Source: DATFAS01 sp035254305 (lineage in GTDB: Bacteria; Bacillota; Bacilli; Aneurinibacillales; RAOX-1). From it: a DNA stretch of 44,076 nt. Under the pieces are notes generated by a model. It made no database searches. It worked only from the letters and a program-made list of their open reading frames with translations, and was not told where the DNA came from. The number at the start of each line of letters is the position of its first letter. Position 1 is the first letter of the stretch. A program made the position numbers and the translations under genes. The DNA lies in assembly GCA_035254305.1 (NCBI GenBank), contig DATFAS010000179.1, positions 1-44,076 on the forward strand. Reading direction: 5' to 3'. Positions 23,500 to 31,412 of this stretch are shown one piece after another.

Positions 23500-23682
23500 A
23501 AAAAAACCCTATCTACTCTAGATAAGGGCCCTGAATCGTTATGTTCATCAATAACGATCTCCTTATCTCTCAAAATGATTCCATCATTTTGTAGGAATTA
23601 GCACCGTGCTTAACACTTACATCTGTTAGCCGGTTGCCGGGTTTCATAGGGCCATTCCCTCCACCTTCTCTTGATAAGAGTA
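23500..23682 (-). ncRNA. SAM-I riboswitch (S-box) with terminator
   Basis: On the minus strand the aptamer reads CTCTTATCAAGAG (23668-23680), GGTGGAGGGA, TGGCCCTATGAAACCCGGC, and GGTGCTAATTCC, and closes with GATAAGGAG (about 23560-23568) pairing with the first strand as P1. These are the core S-box blocks. Downstream, CCCTTATCTA / TAGATAGGG with a T7 tail (about 23505-23530) is the regulatory terminator. Its 5' arm can pair with alternative sequences in the leader. It controls metI-metC. Confidence 0.95.
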
Positions 23683-23715
23683 ACATATTAAATTTTCAAA
23701 CTAATTACTGGTAAT

Positions 23716-23742
23716 ATTATAAGAATTGTTGGATTTTGTCAA
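23716..23742 (-). promoter_or_regulatory. Promoter of the metI-metC riboswitch transcript
   Basis: Perfect TTGACA (23737-23742) and TATAAT (23716-23721) on the minus strand with a 15-bp spacer; a 17-bp spacing to the weaker TAATAT is also possible. It lies about 35 bp before the aptamer. Confidence 0.65.
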
Positions 23743-23758
23743 CATTTTTGTTTTTGAA

Positions 23759-23788
23759 TTGGCTTCTGATCATAGTTTTTCTTATAAT
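23759..23788 (+). promoter_or_regulatory. Promoter of the 23.8-kb membrane protein gene
   Basis: TTGGCT, 18-bp spacer, TATAAT, divergent from the metI promoter and about 50 bp before the start codon. Confidence 0.5.
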
Positions 23789-23837
23789 ATAATAAAATAT
23801 AATTCTGATATACTAAAAAAAGAAAGCGTAGGTATAT

Positions 23838-25028
23838 ATGGTAAAGAAAATGATTGGTTCTGGCTTAATTTATTTCTTTGTCATCATTGTCCTTGGGCTT
23901 ATCCTTCGTCTAAAAATGATAATACCCATCATTCCGGAGCTCCAATTTATGCATCTTGTTCATGCCCATTCACATGTTGCTTTTCTAGGTTGGGTTTACT
24001 TTATGCTCATTGCTATTTTGGTCAAATACTGTCTTCCGGAGCATGTCCACAATAGTCCTTCCATGAAATTCATTTTTTATGGGACACACCTATCTGTTTT
24101 AGGAATGCTCATATCCTTTACCTTACAAGGATATGCCCTATTTTCTATCCTCTTTTCAACCATTCACATATTTCTTTCCTATTTCTTTGCCTTTGTCTAT
24201 TTTAAACATCGTAAGAATCACTTACCGCTGATCGTTCAACTCTTCTTTAATACAGGTGTTATCCTTATGCTACTTTCCTCAGTAGGACCTTGGGCTTTAG
24301 CCGTTGTTGGGGCAAAGGGTTTAAGCAACACCCCCATATTCAATGTATTCATCTTTCTCTACTTGCACTTACAGTATAATGGTTGGTTTACCTTTATATT
24401 GATGGGAACCACCTATCTATTACTAGACCTTCCCTATTCCATAAAACAAGCCAAATGGCAATACGCAATCCTACTTAGTAGTGTGTTCCCTTCTTTTATC
24501 CCGGCGATTATGTGGTATGGGCTCCCATCGGTCCTCGAAGGGATCGGTATAGTAGGAGCTATACTACAATTAGTAGCTACTACCCTATTTCTAAAAATCG
24601 TTTGGAAACTATACGGCAAAGAAAAATCAGCCCAATGGTTACTCCAGATCTCCTTCTTATGCTTAGGGATTAAATCCTTGATGGAGACATTCGAATCCTT
24701 GCCCATTCTCGCTGAGATGATTCCTTCAAATCGTCAGGTTATTATTGGTTATTTACATCTTACGCTACTCGGATTTGTCAGTAGCTTTTTACTGTATTAT
24801 TTATTCCAAGAAAACAATCCTAAGGTAACATTTATAGGAAAAAAATCTGTTCATTTGTATTCCTTTGGAACCCTGTCCATGATTGCTCTTTTATTCCTTG
24901 CAGGGCTCTTAGAATGGCTTCATTTCCCTCTACATTTATGGATTTGGATTAGTCTGTTTCTTGCTAGTCTAATCGCTGGTGTTGGAATCTTATTTATGTT
25001 GCCTAACTTAACGACTAAAGCAAGGTAA
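23838..25028 (+). CDS. Polytopic membrane protein, NnrS / oxidase-subunit-I-like pattern
   Basis: A 396-residue protein with about 12 hydrophobic helices. Histidines cluster at helix 2 (FMHLVHAHSHVAFLGWVYF) and in YLHLQYNGWFTFILMGTTYL, positions that in heme-copper oxidase-like and NnrS proteins could hold heme or copper. It shares this design with the product at 8.05 kb but little other sequence that I can see. SD is weak (GTAGGT). It is monocistronic. A role in handling heme, copper or gas ligands is inferred only. Confidence 0.6.
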   Translation: MVKKMIGSGLIYFFVIIVLGLILRLKMIIPIIPELQFMHLVHAHSHVAFLGWVYFMLIAILVKYCLPEHVHNSPSMKFIFYGTHLSVLGMLISFTLQGYALFSILFSTIHIFLSYFFAFVYFKHRKNHLPLIVQLFFNTGVILMLLSSVGPWALAVVGAKGLSNTPIFNVFIFLYLHLQYNGWFTFILMGTTYLLLDLPYSIKQAKWQYAILLSSVFPSFIPAIMWYGLPSVLEGIGIVGAILQLVATTLFLKIVWKLYGKEKSAQWLLQISFLCLGIKSLMETFESLPILAEMIPSNRQVIIGYLHLTLLGFVSSFLLYYLFQENNPKVTFIGKKSVHLYSFGTLSMIALLFLAGLLEWLHFPLHLWIWISLFLASLIAGVGILFMLPNLTTKAR

Positions 25029-25076
25029 ATTTTCTCCTTATGCTTTTTCTGAATGATATAGTAAGACTTATCAATT

Positions 25077-25150
25077 TTGGACTTATAAAAGAGAGATTAC
25101 TATGTTAAAATGAACGACTAGAGACTAATAAATCGGAATGATTCTATTTC
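25077..25150 (+). promoter_or_regulatory. Promoter and Zur-like operator of the zinc transporter
   Basis: TTGGAC, 18-bp spacer, TATGTT (25077-25106). Downstream, AAATCGGAATGATTCTATTT (from 25130) matches the left half and centre of the Bacillus Zur box (AAATCGTAATnATTACGATTT) but the right half is poor, about 14 of 20 positions. Confidence 0.5.
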
Positions 25151-25183
25151 AGATCTAGAAGGGAGACTTAAAGAACACCCCCT

Positions 25184-25936
25184 ATGAATCAAATTATTGA
25201 GTGTATTGATGTTAATTATAGCTATGGTCAAACTCCAGTTTTGGAGGATGTGAATTTTATCGTAAATAAAGGAGATTACGTCGGGCTGGTAGGCCCGAAT
25301 GGCTCTGGAAAATCTACCCTTCTCAAAATTATTCTAGGTTTACTGCCCCCTAAGAATGGGGAAGTAAAACTATTTAAACAACCCGTAAAATCCTTTAAAG
25401 AGTGGCATAAAATCGGATATGTTTCTCAAAAAGCGAATAGCTTTAATAGTGGTTTTCCTGCTACAGTTTATGAAGTGGTCTCAATGGGGCTTTATGGGAA
25501 GCTTGGCTTATGGAGAAGGCTTTCTAAGTGGGATAAAGAACGCATTCACGAGGCTATTGAAGAAGTTGGGCTTTCCGATTTTCATTCAAGAAATATTGGA
25601 CAACTCTCTGGTGGACAACAACAACGTGCATTTATTGCTCGTGCCCTTGTATCCAATCCAGAGCTTCTCATTCTTGATGAACCAACTGTTGGCGTAGATA
25701 CAGAATCCGTCGAACGTTTCTATCAACTATTAGGTAAACTTCACACCAAACACGACATGACTATGTTATTGGTTACACATGATATTGGGATGATGACACA
25801 ATATGTAGGTAAGGTGGCTTGCCTTAATAAACATATCCATTTCCATGGTAACCCTGCTGAATTCCAGCTGCTTCAGAGTAGCATTTTAGAAAAAACATAT
25901 GGATCCCAAATGAATTTGGTAGAACATCACCATTAG
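25184..25936 (+). CDS. znuC: Zinc ABC transporter ATP-binding protein
   Basis: A 250-residue ABC ATPase of the metal (ZnuC/AdcC) group. Walker A GPNGSGKST (about residue 38), signature LSGGQQQR, Walker B LLILDEPTVGVD, and switch His in LLVTHD are all present. The tail ends in EHHH, a possible metal-sensing touch seen in zinc transporters. The permease gene follows 18 bp later. No ZnuA binding protein is encoded in the window. The metal is assigned from family resemblance and the Zur-like site. Confidence 0.85.
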   Translation: MNQIIECIDVNYSYGQTPVLEDVNFIVNKGDYVGLVGPNGSGKSTLLKIILGLLPPKNGEVKLFKQPVKSFKEWHKIGYVSQKANSFNSGFPATVYEVVSMGLYGKLGLWRRLSKWDKERIHEAIEEVGLSDFHSRNIGQLSGGQQQRAFIARALVSNPELLILDEPTVGVDTESVERFYQLLGKLHTKHDMTMLLVTHDIGMMTQYVGKVACLNKHIHFHGNPAEFQLLQSSILEKTYGSQMNLVEHHH

Positions 25937-25954
25937 GGAGATGAAGGAGTAGCC

Positions 25955-26794
25955 ATGTGGCAGTATTTATTTCAATATGATTTTCTTCGTAACGCAATCC
26001 TTGCAGGGCTCATCATTGGTTTTGTTTGCCCTACTATAGGTGTGTTTCTTGTTGTTCGTCGGCTTTCACTTATGGCTGATGCTTTATCGCACATTACTCT
26101 GTCTGGGCTTGCTGCAGGCCTGTTGTTAGGGAAAAAAGTAGCTATTTTTCACGACGTCAATCCCATGTATTTAGGGATGCTTTTCTCTGTGATTGGTTCT
26201 CTCTTTATGGAACAGCTGCGTAAGGCCTATCGATTCTATCAAGAATTAGCCATACCGATTATTCTATCTACGGGAATTGGACTCGGAGTGGTACTGATCA
26301 GCATTGCTAAAGGATTTAATGTGGATTTATTTTCTTATCTATTCGGTAGTGTAGTTGCCGTTAGTCAAGAGGATTTATGGACAATCTTTATCGTTGGTAC
26401 CTTAGTTATTCTATCGATCTACATTCTTTTCAAAGAACTGTTTGCCTTATCCTTCGATGAAGAATATGCCCAAATTTCCGGGATCAAAAAACGATTTGTG
26501 AACTTGGTATTTATTATACTAGTTGCTTTAACCATTGCAATTTCTATGCGCATCGTTGGGATTTTACTTGTTTCAGCTCTCATCACACTACCTGTAGCAG
26601 CTTCTTTACAAATCTCAAGAAGTTTCACCCAAACGATATGGTATAGTGTGCTTTTTGCCGAGACCTCGGTCATTGGAGGACTCGTTATGGCATATAATCT
26701 AGACTGGGCTTCTGGTGGAACCATTGTACTTTTTTCTGTATTCCTATTGGTTTGTGTACTCTTTATAAAGAAAAAGATTTTAAAGTTAGCATAA
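25955..26794 (+). CDS. znuB: Zinc ABC transporter permease
   Basis: A 279-residue ABC-3 family permease with about eight helices. The family motif RRLSLMADALSHITLSGLAAG lies near residues 31-50 and YAQISGIKKRFVN and VGILLVSALITLPVAASLQ further on. Together with the ATPase it would form the membrane part of a zinc (or manganese) importer. SD is AGGGAGATGAAGGAG. Transcription ends at the terminator just after. Confidence 0.88.
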   Translation: MWQYLFQYDFLRNAILAGLIIGFVCPTIGVFLVVRRLSLMADALSHITLSGLAAGLLLGKKVAIFHDVNPMYLGMLFSVIGSLFMEQLRKAYRFYQELAIPIILSTGIGLGVVLISIAKGFNVDLFSYLFGSVVAVSQEDLWTIFIVGTLVILSIYILFKELFALSFDEEYAQISGIKKRFVNLVFIILVALTIAISMRIVGILLVSALITLPVAASLQISRSFTQTIWYSVLFAETSVIGGLVMAYNLDWASGGTIVLFSVFLLVCVLFIKKKILKLA

Positions 26795-26800
26795 GTTATA

Positions 26801-26852
26801 TAAAAAGGTATCTTCCGGGGAGATTTGATTCCCTCTAGAAGATACCTTCATT
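26801..26852. terminator. Bidirectional terminator between znuB and phaP
   Basis: AAGGTATCTTC / GAAGATACCTT enclosing a second small stem (GGGGAGA / TTCCCTC). It is flanked by A- and T-rich tails and lies between convergent genes. Confidence 0.8.
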
Positions 26853-26856
26853 TGAA

Positions 26857-27411
26857 TTATTTAAAGATATTGAATGCAGTACTACGATTTGTTTCCCAGG
26901 ATTCAATTAAGCCTTTATTCGTTTTCTTTACTTGATCAGTGAAATTCTCAAGAAGGGTCTGAACTTCTTCACGGCTCTTTTGCTGTTGGGACATTAAACC
27001 TACCATAGTAGATTCTAGTTGATCTAATGATTTGCCAATAAGGCTGCCACACGCTTTACCTGGAGTGCCATAAAGCTGTTGGATTTTGTTGACCACTTCT
27101 TCAGAACGCTTACTCCAATCATCCATATTCTTAGAAACGGTTTCCCCGTTCACATTCTTCACATTTTCTAACAAATTAGCTTTAGCATCATTGATAAATT
27201 TATTTACTTCTGTTTCCAATTTCTCCAAGTTCTCTCTTGTTTGCTGCCAGATATCCTTTTGACGTTCCACTGCCTGTTTGGTTACGCCTTCCATCTCGCG
27301 TTGGTATCCATGGATGATTTTCACACTATTAAGCCATCCATCCCACATAGTATCAAATACATTCACCGGTGTTGTTGATATAATCTCAGGCCTTTTTGTC
27401 GCTTGTGCCAT
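26857..27411 (-). CDS. phaP: PHA granule-associated protein (phasin) PhaP
   Basis: A 184-residue, almost wholly alpha-helical protein that would coat polyhydroxyalkanoate granules. Helical heptad-like stretches (REMEGVTKQAVERQKDIWQQTRENL) and an F/W-rich N terminus fit Bacillus PhaP. Position next to phaQ, divergent from phaRBC, is that of B. megaterium. SD AGGAGGATG. It lies 78 bp downstream of phaQ and could have its own promoter in that gap; no convincing one was seen. Confidence 0.88.
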   Translation of the reverse strand: MAQATKRPEIISTTPVNVFDTMWDGWLNSVKIIHGYQREMEGVTKQAVERQKDIWQQTRENLEKLETEVNKFINDAKANLLENVKNVNGETVSKNMDDWSKRSEEVVNKIQQLYGTPGKACGSLIGKSLDQLESTMVGLMSQQQKSREEVQTLLENFTDQVKKTNKGLIESWETNRSTAFNIFK

Positions 27412-27489
27412 TTTTACATCCTCCTAGAAATTTAATTTATATGATTGAAGCCAATTGGCTGCCATCATGTCAAATGAAAGAAAATCCTC

Positions 27490-27900
27490 TTAGTCTTGCT
27501 CTTCTTCATCCTTCATCTTGGGCTTAAGACCTGGAATAGGAATAAAAAACTGTGTGTACATATTAAAGAATTGATCTAGCATCCTTTGATATTGTTCAAG
27601 AACAGTTGCCCATGACTCTAGGTATTCCTTCCCTGCATCAGTTATAGAATATACTCTCTTAGCCGGACCACCTGAAGTTGTATCCCAAACCGATTTGACC
27701 ATATTATCCTTCTCAAGCTGCCTTAATGTCCGGTAAACATTGCCCTGATCGATGGATTGGAAACCAAATCGCATCAATTGCTGAATTAATTCATATCCAT
27801 GTGCATTCCATCCATTTAAGATCAGAAGCAAAACAGGAACCATCATGTTTTTCGGAGGGCCTCCGGGTATCGTCCATTTATCATCTGCTTTCATCTGCAA
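27490..27900 (-). CDS. phaQ: PadR-family regulator PhaQ
   Basis: A 136-residue PadR-type transcription factor. The winged helix covers about residues 20-95: LLILNGWNAHGYELIQQLMRFGF, VYRTLRQLEKDNMVKS and GGPAKRVYSITDAGKEYL. In B. megaterium PhaQ represses its own promoter and responds to PHA; the same gene order here supports that function. The C-terminal helix (LEQYQRMLDQFFNMY) is for dimerisation. SD AAAGAGGGTTG. A perfect palindrome overlaps its promoter. Confidence 0.9.
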   Translation of the reverse strand: MQMKADDKWTIPGGPPKNMMVPVLLLILNGWNAHGYELIQQLMRFGFQSIDQGNVYRTLRQLEKDNMVKSVWDTTSGGPAKRVYSITDAGKEYLESWATVLEQYQRMLDQFFNMYTQFFIPIPGLKPKMKDEEEQD

Positions 27901-27941
27901 CCCTCTTTCCTGTTTAGTGATTGTATTTGGCGTTTTACTTC

Positions 27942-27978
27942 TATGTGTAATTTACACCTATACAGTCCTAACTGTCAA
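27942..27978 (-). promoter_or_regulatory. phaQ promoter with overlapping palindrome (candidate PhaQ operator)
   Basis: On the minus strand a perfect TTGACA (27973-27978) is followed after 18 bp by TAAATT as a modest -10. The -10 overlaps the palindrome GTGTAATTTACAC (27945-27957), which extends with one mismatch to TATGTGTAATTTACACCTA. Its TGT/ACA arms resemble PadR-family operators. Confidence 0.5.
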
Positions 27979-28058
27979 GTGTTTCCAGTAAAATTCCACA
28001 AAACGACAAATTATGATGATATTTATGAATTGTTCATTTTATTGTCGAAGGAATTTAT

Positions 28059-28087
28059 TTGAGATCATTTTCCATCTTTACTATAAT
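28059..28087 (+). promoter_or_regulatory. phaRBC promoter
   Basis: TTGAGA, 17-bp spacer, TATAAT. It implies a leader of about 160 bases before phaR, containing the short repeat GTTGC / GCAAC (28100-28120). Confidence 0.6.
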
Positions 28088-28254
28088 CTAATCTGTAAGG
28101 TTGCTTATGGGTTTTGCAACATTCGACACTCCTATTTACATATAGTAAGAGGATAGGAGCTAATCATTTTGGAAATGGAATTATGCACTATTAATTTCAT
28201 TTTCAGAGAATAACTAAACACTCGTTTGTTTGAGTAGGTAAGGGAGATGAAAGG

Positions 28255-28743
28255 ATGACCCAGCAGATGTCTTTCGATCCATTTGCTCTGTGGAAACAGA
28301 TGTATGACAAAATGGAAGAGCAATGGAGCCAGACGATAGACGAATCCATGCACAAGGAAGATTTCTCTCAGTGGATGGGGCAGTGCTTAAACGGCTATCT
28401 GCAGTATCAAGACATGGCTCGCAAATCAACTGAGAAATATCTTGAGCAGGCCAATATGCCATCACGTCAAGATTTGTCCAGTGTTGCTTCAATGGTAATC
28501 AATATTGAAGAGAAAATTGATAACCTAGAGCAAACCATCGAAGAGGATATCCTTGACAACCTAAAACAATTAGATGCAGTCAAGGAAATTAAATCCCTTA
28601 AAACAGAGATGGGGAGACTATCCAAGAAAATGGACCAAATAGTCGATCTTCTACAAGCTAATCGAGAAACAGCAATTACATTATCTACCCCTGTGGAGGA
28701 CGTAATTCCTCCAACAGAAGTAAAAACCAAAGATATCGATTAA
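28255..28743 (+). CDS. phaR: PHA synthase subunit PhaR (class IV)
   Basis: A 162-residue partner of PhaC in class IV PHA synthases; both are needed for activity. N-terminal segment QQMSFDPFALWKQMYDKMEEQW and the following helices match PhaR of Bacillus. A coiled coil lies at about residues 85-135 (INIEEKIDNLEQTIEEDILDNLKQL). SD AAGGGAG. It starts the phaR-phaB-phaC operon; 53 bp separate it from phaB. Confidence 0.9.
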   Translation: MTQQMSFDPFALWKQMYDKMEEQWSQTIDESMHKEDFSQWMGQCLNGYLQYQDMARKSTEKYLEQANMPSRQDLSSVASMVINIEEKIDNLEQTIEEDILDNLKQLDAVKEIKSLKTEMGRLSKKMDQIVDLLQANRETAITLSTPVEDVIPPTEVKTKDID

Positions 28744-28796
28744 TCTATAGAACTACAGATAAAAAATGATTAGATTATTTGGGAGGATGTAAACAG

Positions 28797-29540
28797 ATGA
28801 GAACACTCGACAATAAAGTAGCTATCGTAACAGGCGGATCTCGTGGAATTGGTAGAGCAATTGCTCTTGAATTAGCTAAAAATGGAGCAGCTGTTGCTGT
28901 TAACTATGTTAGCAATACAGATGCAGCTAACAGTCTAGTAAAAGAAATTGAAGGATTTGGTGGATCAGCATTTGCTAGTCAAGCAGATGTTTCAGATAGT
29001 AGCCAAGCCAAAGTATTAGTTGAAGAAACAATCTCTCGTTTCGGTAAAGTCGATATTCTCGTAAATAACGCTGGGGTTACACGTGATAAAACCTTCCGTA
29101 GATTAGGAGAAGATGACTGGAAAAAGGTTATTGACGTAAATCTTAATAGCGTGTTTAATACGACAAGTGCTGTGCTTCCAGGAATGCTTGAACAAAAATA
29201 TGGTCGCATTATTAGTATCAGTTCGATTATTGGTCAAGCTGGTGGATTTGGACAAACCAACTATGCAGCTTCGAAGGCAGGAATTATTGGTTTCACCAAA
29301 TCCCTTGCCCTAGAGACAGCCAGATCGAATATCACAGTCAATGCCATCTGCCCTGGTTTCATTGAAACAGACATGGTTGCAGACGTTCCGGCTGAAGTAC
29401 TTGAGCAAATTGTTTCTAAGGTACCTGTTCGCCGCCTTGGTCAGGCTACTGAAATTGCTCGTGCTGTTTATTTCTTGGTTGCTGACGGAAATTATATTAC
29501 TGGGCAACAACTGAATGTTAATGGTGGTCTATACATGTAA
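28797..29540 (+). CDS. phaB: Acetoacetyl-CoA reductase PhaB
   Basis: A 247-residue short-chain dehydrogenase that reduces acetoacetyl-CoA to (R)-3-hydroxybutyryl-CoA with NADPH. The cofactor loop TGGSRGIGRA is at the N terminus, followed by NNAG and the catalytic Ser and YxxxK (ISISSIIGQ, NYAASKAG). PGFIETDM is common in FabG/PhaB. I chose ATG 28797 with GGGAGGATG before it; a start at 28779 lies in that SD. FabG is an alternative by sequence alone, but the operon makes PhaB likely. Confidence 0.9.
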   Translation: MRTLDNKVAIVTGGSRGIGRAIALELAKNGAAVAVNYVSNTDAANSLVKEIEGFGGSAFASQADVSDSSQAKVLVEETISRFGKVDILVNNAGVTRDKTFRRLGEDDWKKVIDVNLNSVFNTTSAVLPGMLEQKYGRIISISSIIGQAGGFGQTNYAASKAGIIGFTKSLALETARSNITVNAICPGFIETDMVADVPAEVLEQIVSKVPVRRLGQATEIARAVYFLVADGNYITGQQLNVNGGLYM

Positions 29541-29582
29541 TTACCGCTTTAAAATATACAAAAGATAAGTGGAGGGAACTAG

Positions 29583-30674
29583 ATGATGATGGCGTCCCCT
29601 GTGCAAGAGTGGGAGGATATATTCGGCGAGTTACCAGAGGAAATTAAAACCCAGGTGCAAAGGGTCAAACGGTTCAATGAAGTCCTAACGACAGAACCAG
29701 ATCCTATCGTCTATCAAACCCCAAAAGAAGTTATTTGGACAAAGAATAAATCTACATTATATCGCTTTGCTCCCAATGTGGAGAAGACACAACGTGTACC
29801 ATTACTTATGTTTTATGCACTTATTAATAAGCCCTATATTTTAGACTTGTCACCTGGCAATAGTCTAATTGAATACTTAGTGAATCGTGGGTTTGATGTA
29901 TATCTTTTGGATTGGGGAACCCCAGGACCAGAAGATAAGCATATGAAATTGGATGATTTTATTATGGATTACATGCCTCGTGCATTGAAGAAGGTCCTAC
30001 GTTATACAGGTGCTAGTGAAGTATCTGTTCTAGGCTATTGTATGGGCGGAACGATGACATCCATCTTTGCTTCACTTCATCCAAATCTACCTATTAAGAA
30101 TTTAATCTTTATGGCTTCTCCATTTGATTTCTCGAATCTCGGTTTGTTTACCAACTGGCTAGATGAACGCTACTTTAACCTAGATAAAGTAGTTGACACC
30201 TTAGGCAATGTTCCACCCGAGATGATAGACATTGGAAATAAGATGTTAAAGCCAATTGTTAACTTTATGGGACCCTATGTAAGTCTAATAGATCGTGCTT
30301 CCAGTGAAAATTTCGTCAATAGCTGGAAACTTATGCAGAAATGGGTGAATGATGGTATCCCGTTCCCAGGTGAAGCATTCCGTCAATGGATTCGAGATTT
30401 CTATCAACATAATAAGCTGATCAAGGGAGAATTAATCGTCCGTGGTCAAAGAGTGAATCTCAAAAATATTACAGCGAACGTCTTAAATATTGGGGCTAGT
30501 AAAGACCATATTGCTCAACCCAAGCAGTTGGAACCATTAATGGACGCAATAGGAAGTATAGATAAGACATTGGCCTTAATGCCAACTGGCCACGTATCCA
30601 TCGTCTTTGGTCGTCAAGCGATTAAACAAACCTATCCAACCATTGGGGATTGGCTAGTAGAACGTTCAAAATAA
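29583..30674 (+). CDS. phaC: Polyhydroxyalkanoate synthase PhaC (class IV)
   Basis: A 363-residue alpha/beta hydrolase-type polymerase that links 3-hydroxyacyl-CoA into polyester at the granule surface. The lipase-like box GYCMGG holds nucleophile Cys153, with Asp in IGASKDHIAQP and His in PTGHVSI completing the triad. DWGTPGPEDK is typical. Length is that of class III/IV enzymes, and the PhaR gene places it in class IV. Three consecutive ATG codons begin the frame, with GTGGAGGG just before. Terminator follows. Confidence 0.95.
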   Translation: MMMASPVQEWEDIFGELPEEIKTQVQRVKRFNEVLTTEPDPIVYQTPKEVIWTKNKSTLYRFAPNVEKTQRVPLLMFYALINKPYILDLSPGNSLIEYLVNRGFDVYLLDWGTPGPEDKHMKLDDFIMDYMPRALKKVLRYTGASEVSVLGYCMGGTMTSIFASLHPNLPIKNLIFMASPFDFSNLGLFTNWLDERYFNLDKVVDTLGNVPPEMIDIGNKMLKPIVNFMGPYVSLIDRASSENFVNSWKLMQKWVNDGIPFPGEAFRQWIRDFYQHNKLIKGELIVRGQRVNLKNITANVLNIGASKDHIAQPKQLEPLMDAIGSIDKTLALMPTGHVSIVFGRQAIKQTYPTIGDWLVERSK

Positions 30675-30679
30675 ATGAT

Positions 30680-30713
30680 AAAAAAGTCTTGCGTTCAACG
30701 CAAGACTTTTTTA
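30680..30713. terminator. Bidirectional terminator after phaC
   Basis: AAAAAAGTCTTGCGT / ACGCAAGACTTTTTT with loop TCA; works for both convergent units. Confidence 0.9.
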
Positions 30714-30714
30714 T

Positions 30715-31389
30715 TCAATAACTTATTGAAGTAGCTAATGGTATCAGGAATCCATCCGTAACGACTTCGAATTGATCTTCTGGATATGCGAGTGCAGCTG
30801 TTCTTTCTAGGTCTATAATAAGAATATCTCCTGCATATAGCGTCATAGATGCAGTTAACTGCTCTAACCATTTTGCAAGATCAATCTTCCATTCCCCCAT
30901 ATTTAATGAGTGATTGGTCTGCCCATTTACGGTTAATTTCATTTTGAATTCACCTAACTTTAACTTAGGAACGATCCCGGGACCAATTAAAAGTTGTTCA
31001 CAAGAACCAATAGTCAGCACGTTTGTCATGCCCATGACGTAATCATCCACATCGATTGCCTGAATTTCCTTAGCATCTCGTTTCATTACAATTCCTATTG
31101 CTAACCCATAATTCGGTGGGCTAGAGCTTAAAGCAGGGAAAACCATCTTCTCACTAGGCCCAATGATTCCATTAGCAGGAAGTGAATGGTAAGACAGATC
31201 CTCGTTAACCATAATAACTTGTTTGGGTGCACACGGAGCATCAAGCCTCACTTGATTTAACGGAATCTCTAGGCCAGTCATTACCGTTAACTCCTCAGCA
31301 GCGAAGATGTTTCCTTCAATAACCCGTATACGATCCTCTACTGCCCATCCGTATTTGATCTTCCCATTTCTTTCAAATCGTACAATCAC
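30715..31389 (-). CDS. FAH-superfamily protein with degenerate metal site
   Basis: A 224-residue protein shaped like fumarylacetoacetate hydrolase family members (N-terminal DUF2437-like strand region, then the catalytic-type domain). It has the usual order APKQVIMVNEDLSYH, then the region where active members show E-x-E plus a Gly-rich turn, and DYVMGMTNVLTIG. Here that region reads NYGLAIGIVMK, so the two metal-binding Glu appear to be missing. The following SARD-type Asp is replaced as well. It may be a binding or regulatory protein rather than an enzyme. It lies 23 bp downstream of thiI on the same strand. Confidence 0.65.
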   Translation of the reverse strand: MIVRFERNGKIKYGWAVEDRIRVIEGNIFAAEELTVMTGLEIPLNQVRLDAPCAPKQVIMVNEDLSYHSLPANGIIGPSEKMVFPALSSSPPNYGLAIGIVMKRDAKEIQAIDVDDYVMGMTNVLTIGSCEQLLIGPGIVPKLKLGEFKMKLTVNGQTNHSLNMGEWKIDLAKWLEQLTASMTLYAGDILIIDLERTAALAYPEDQFEVVTDGFLIPLATSISY

Positions 31390-31412
31390 CCAAGTTCATC
31401 CTCTCCAGCTGC

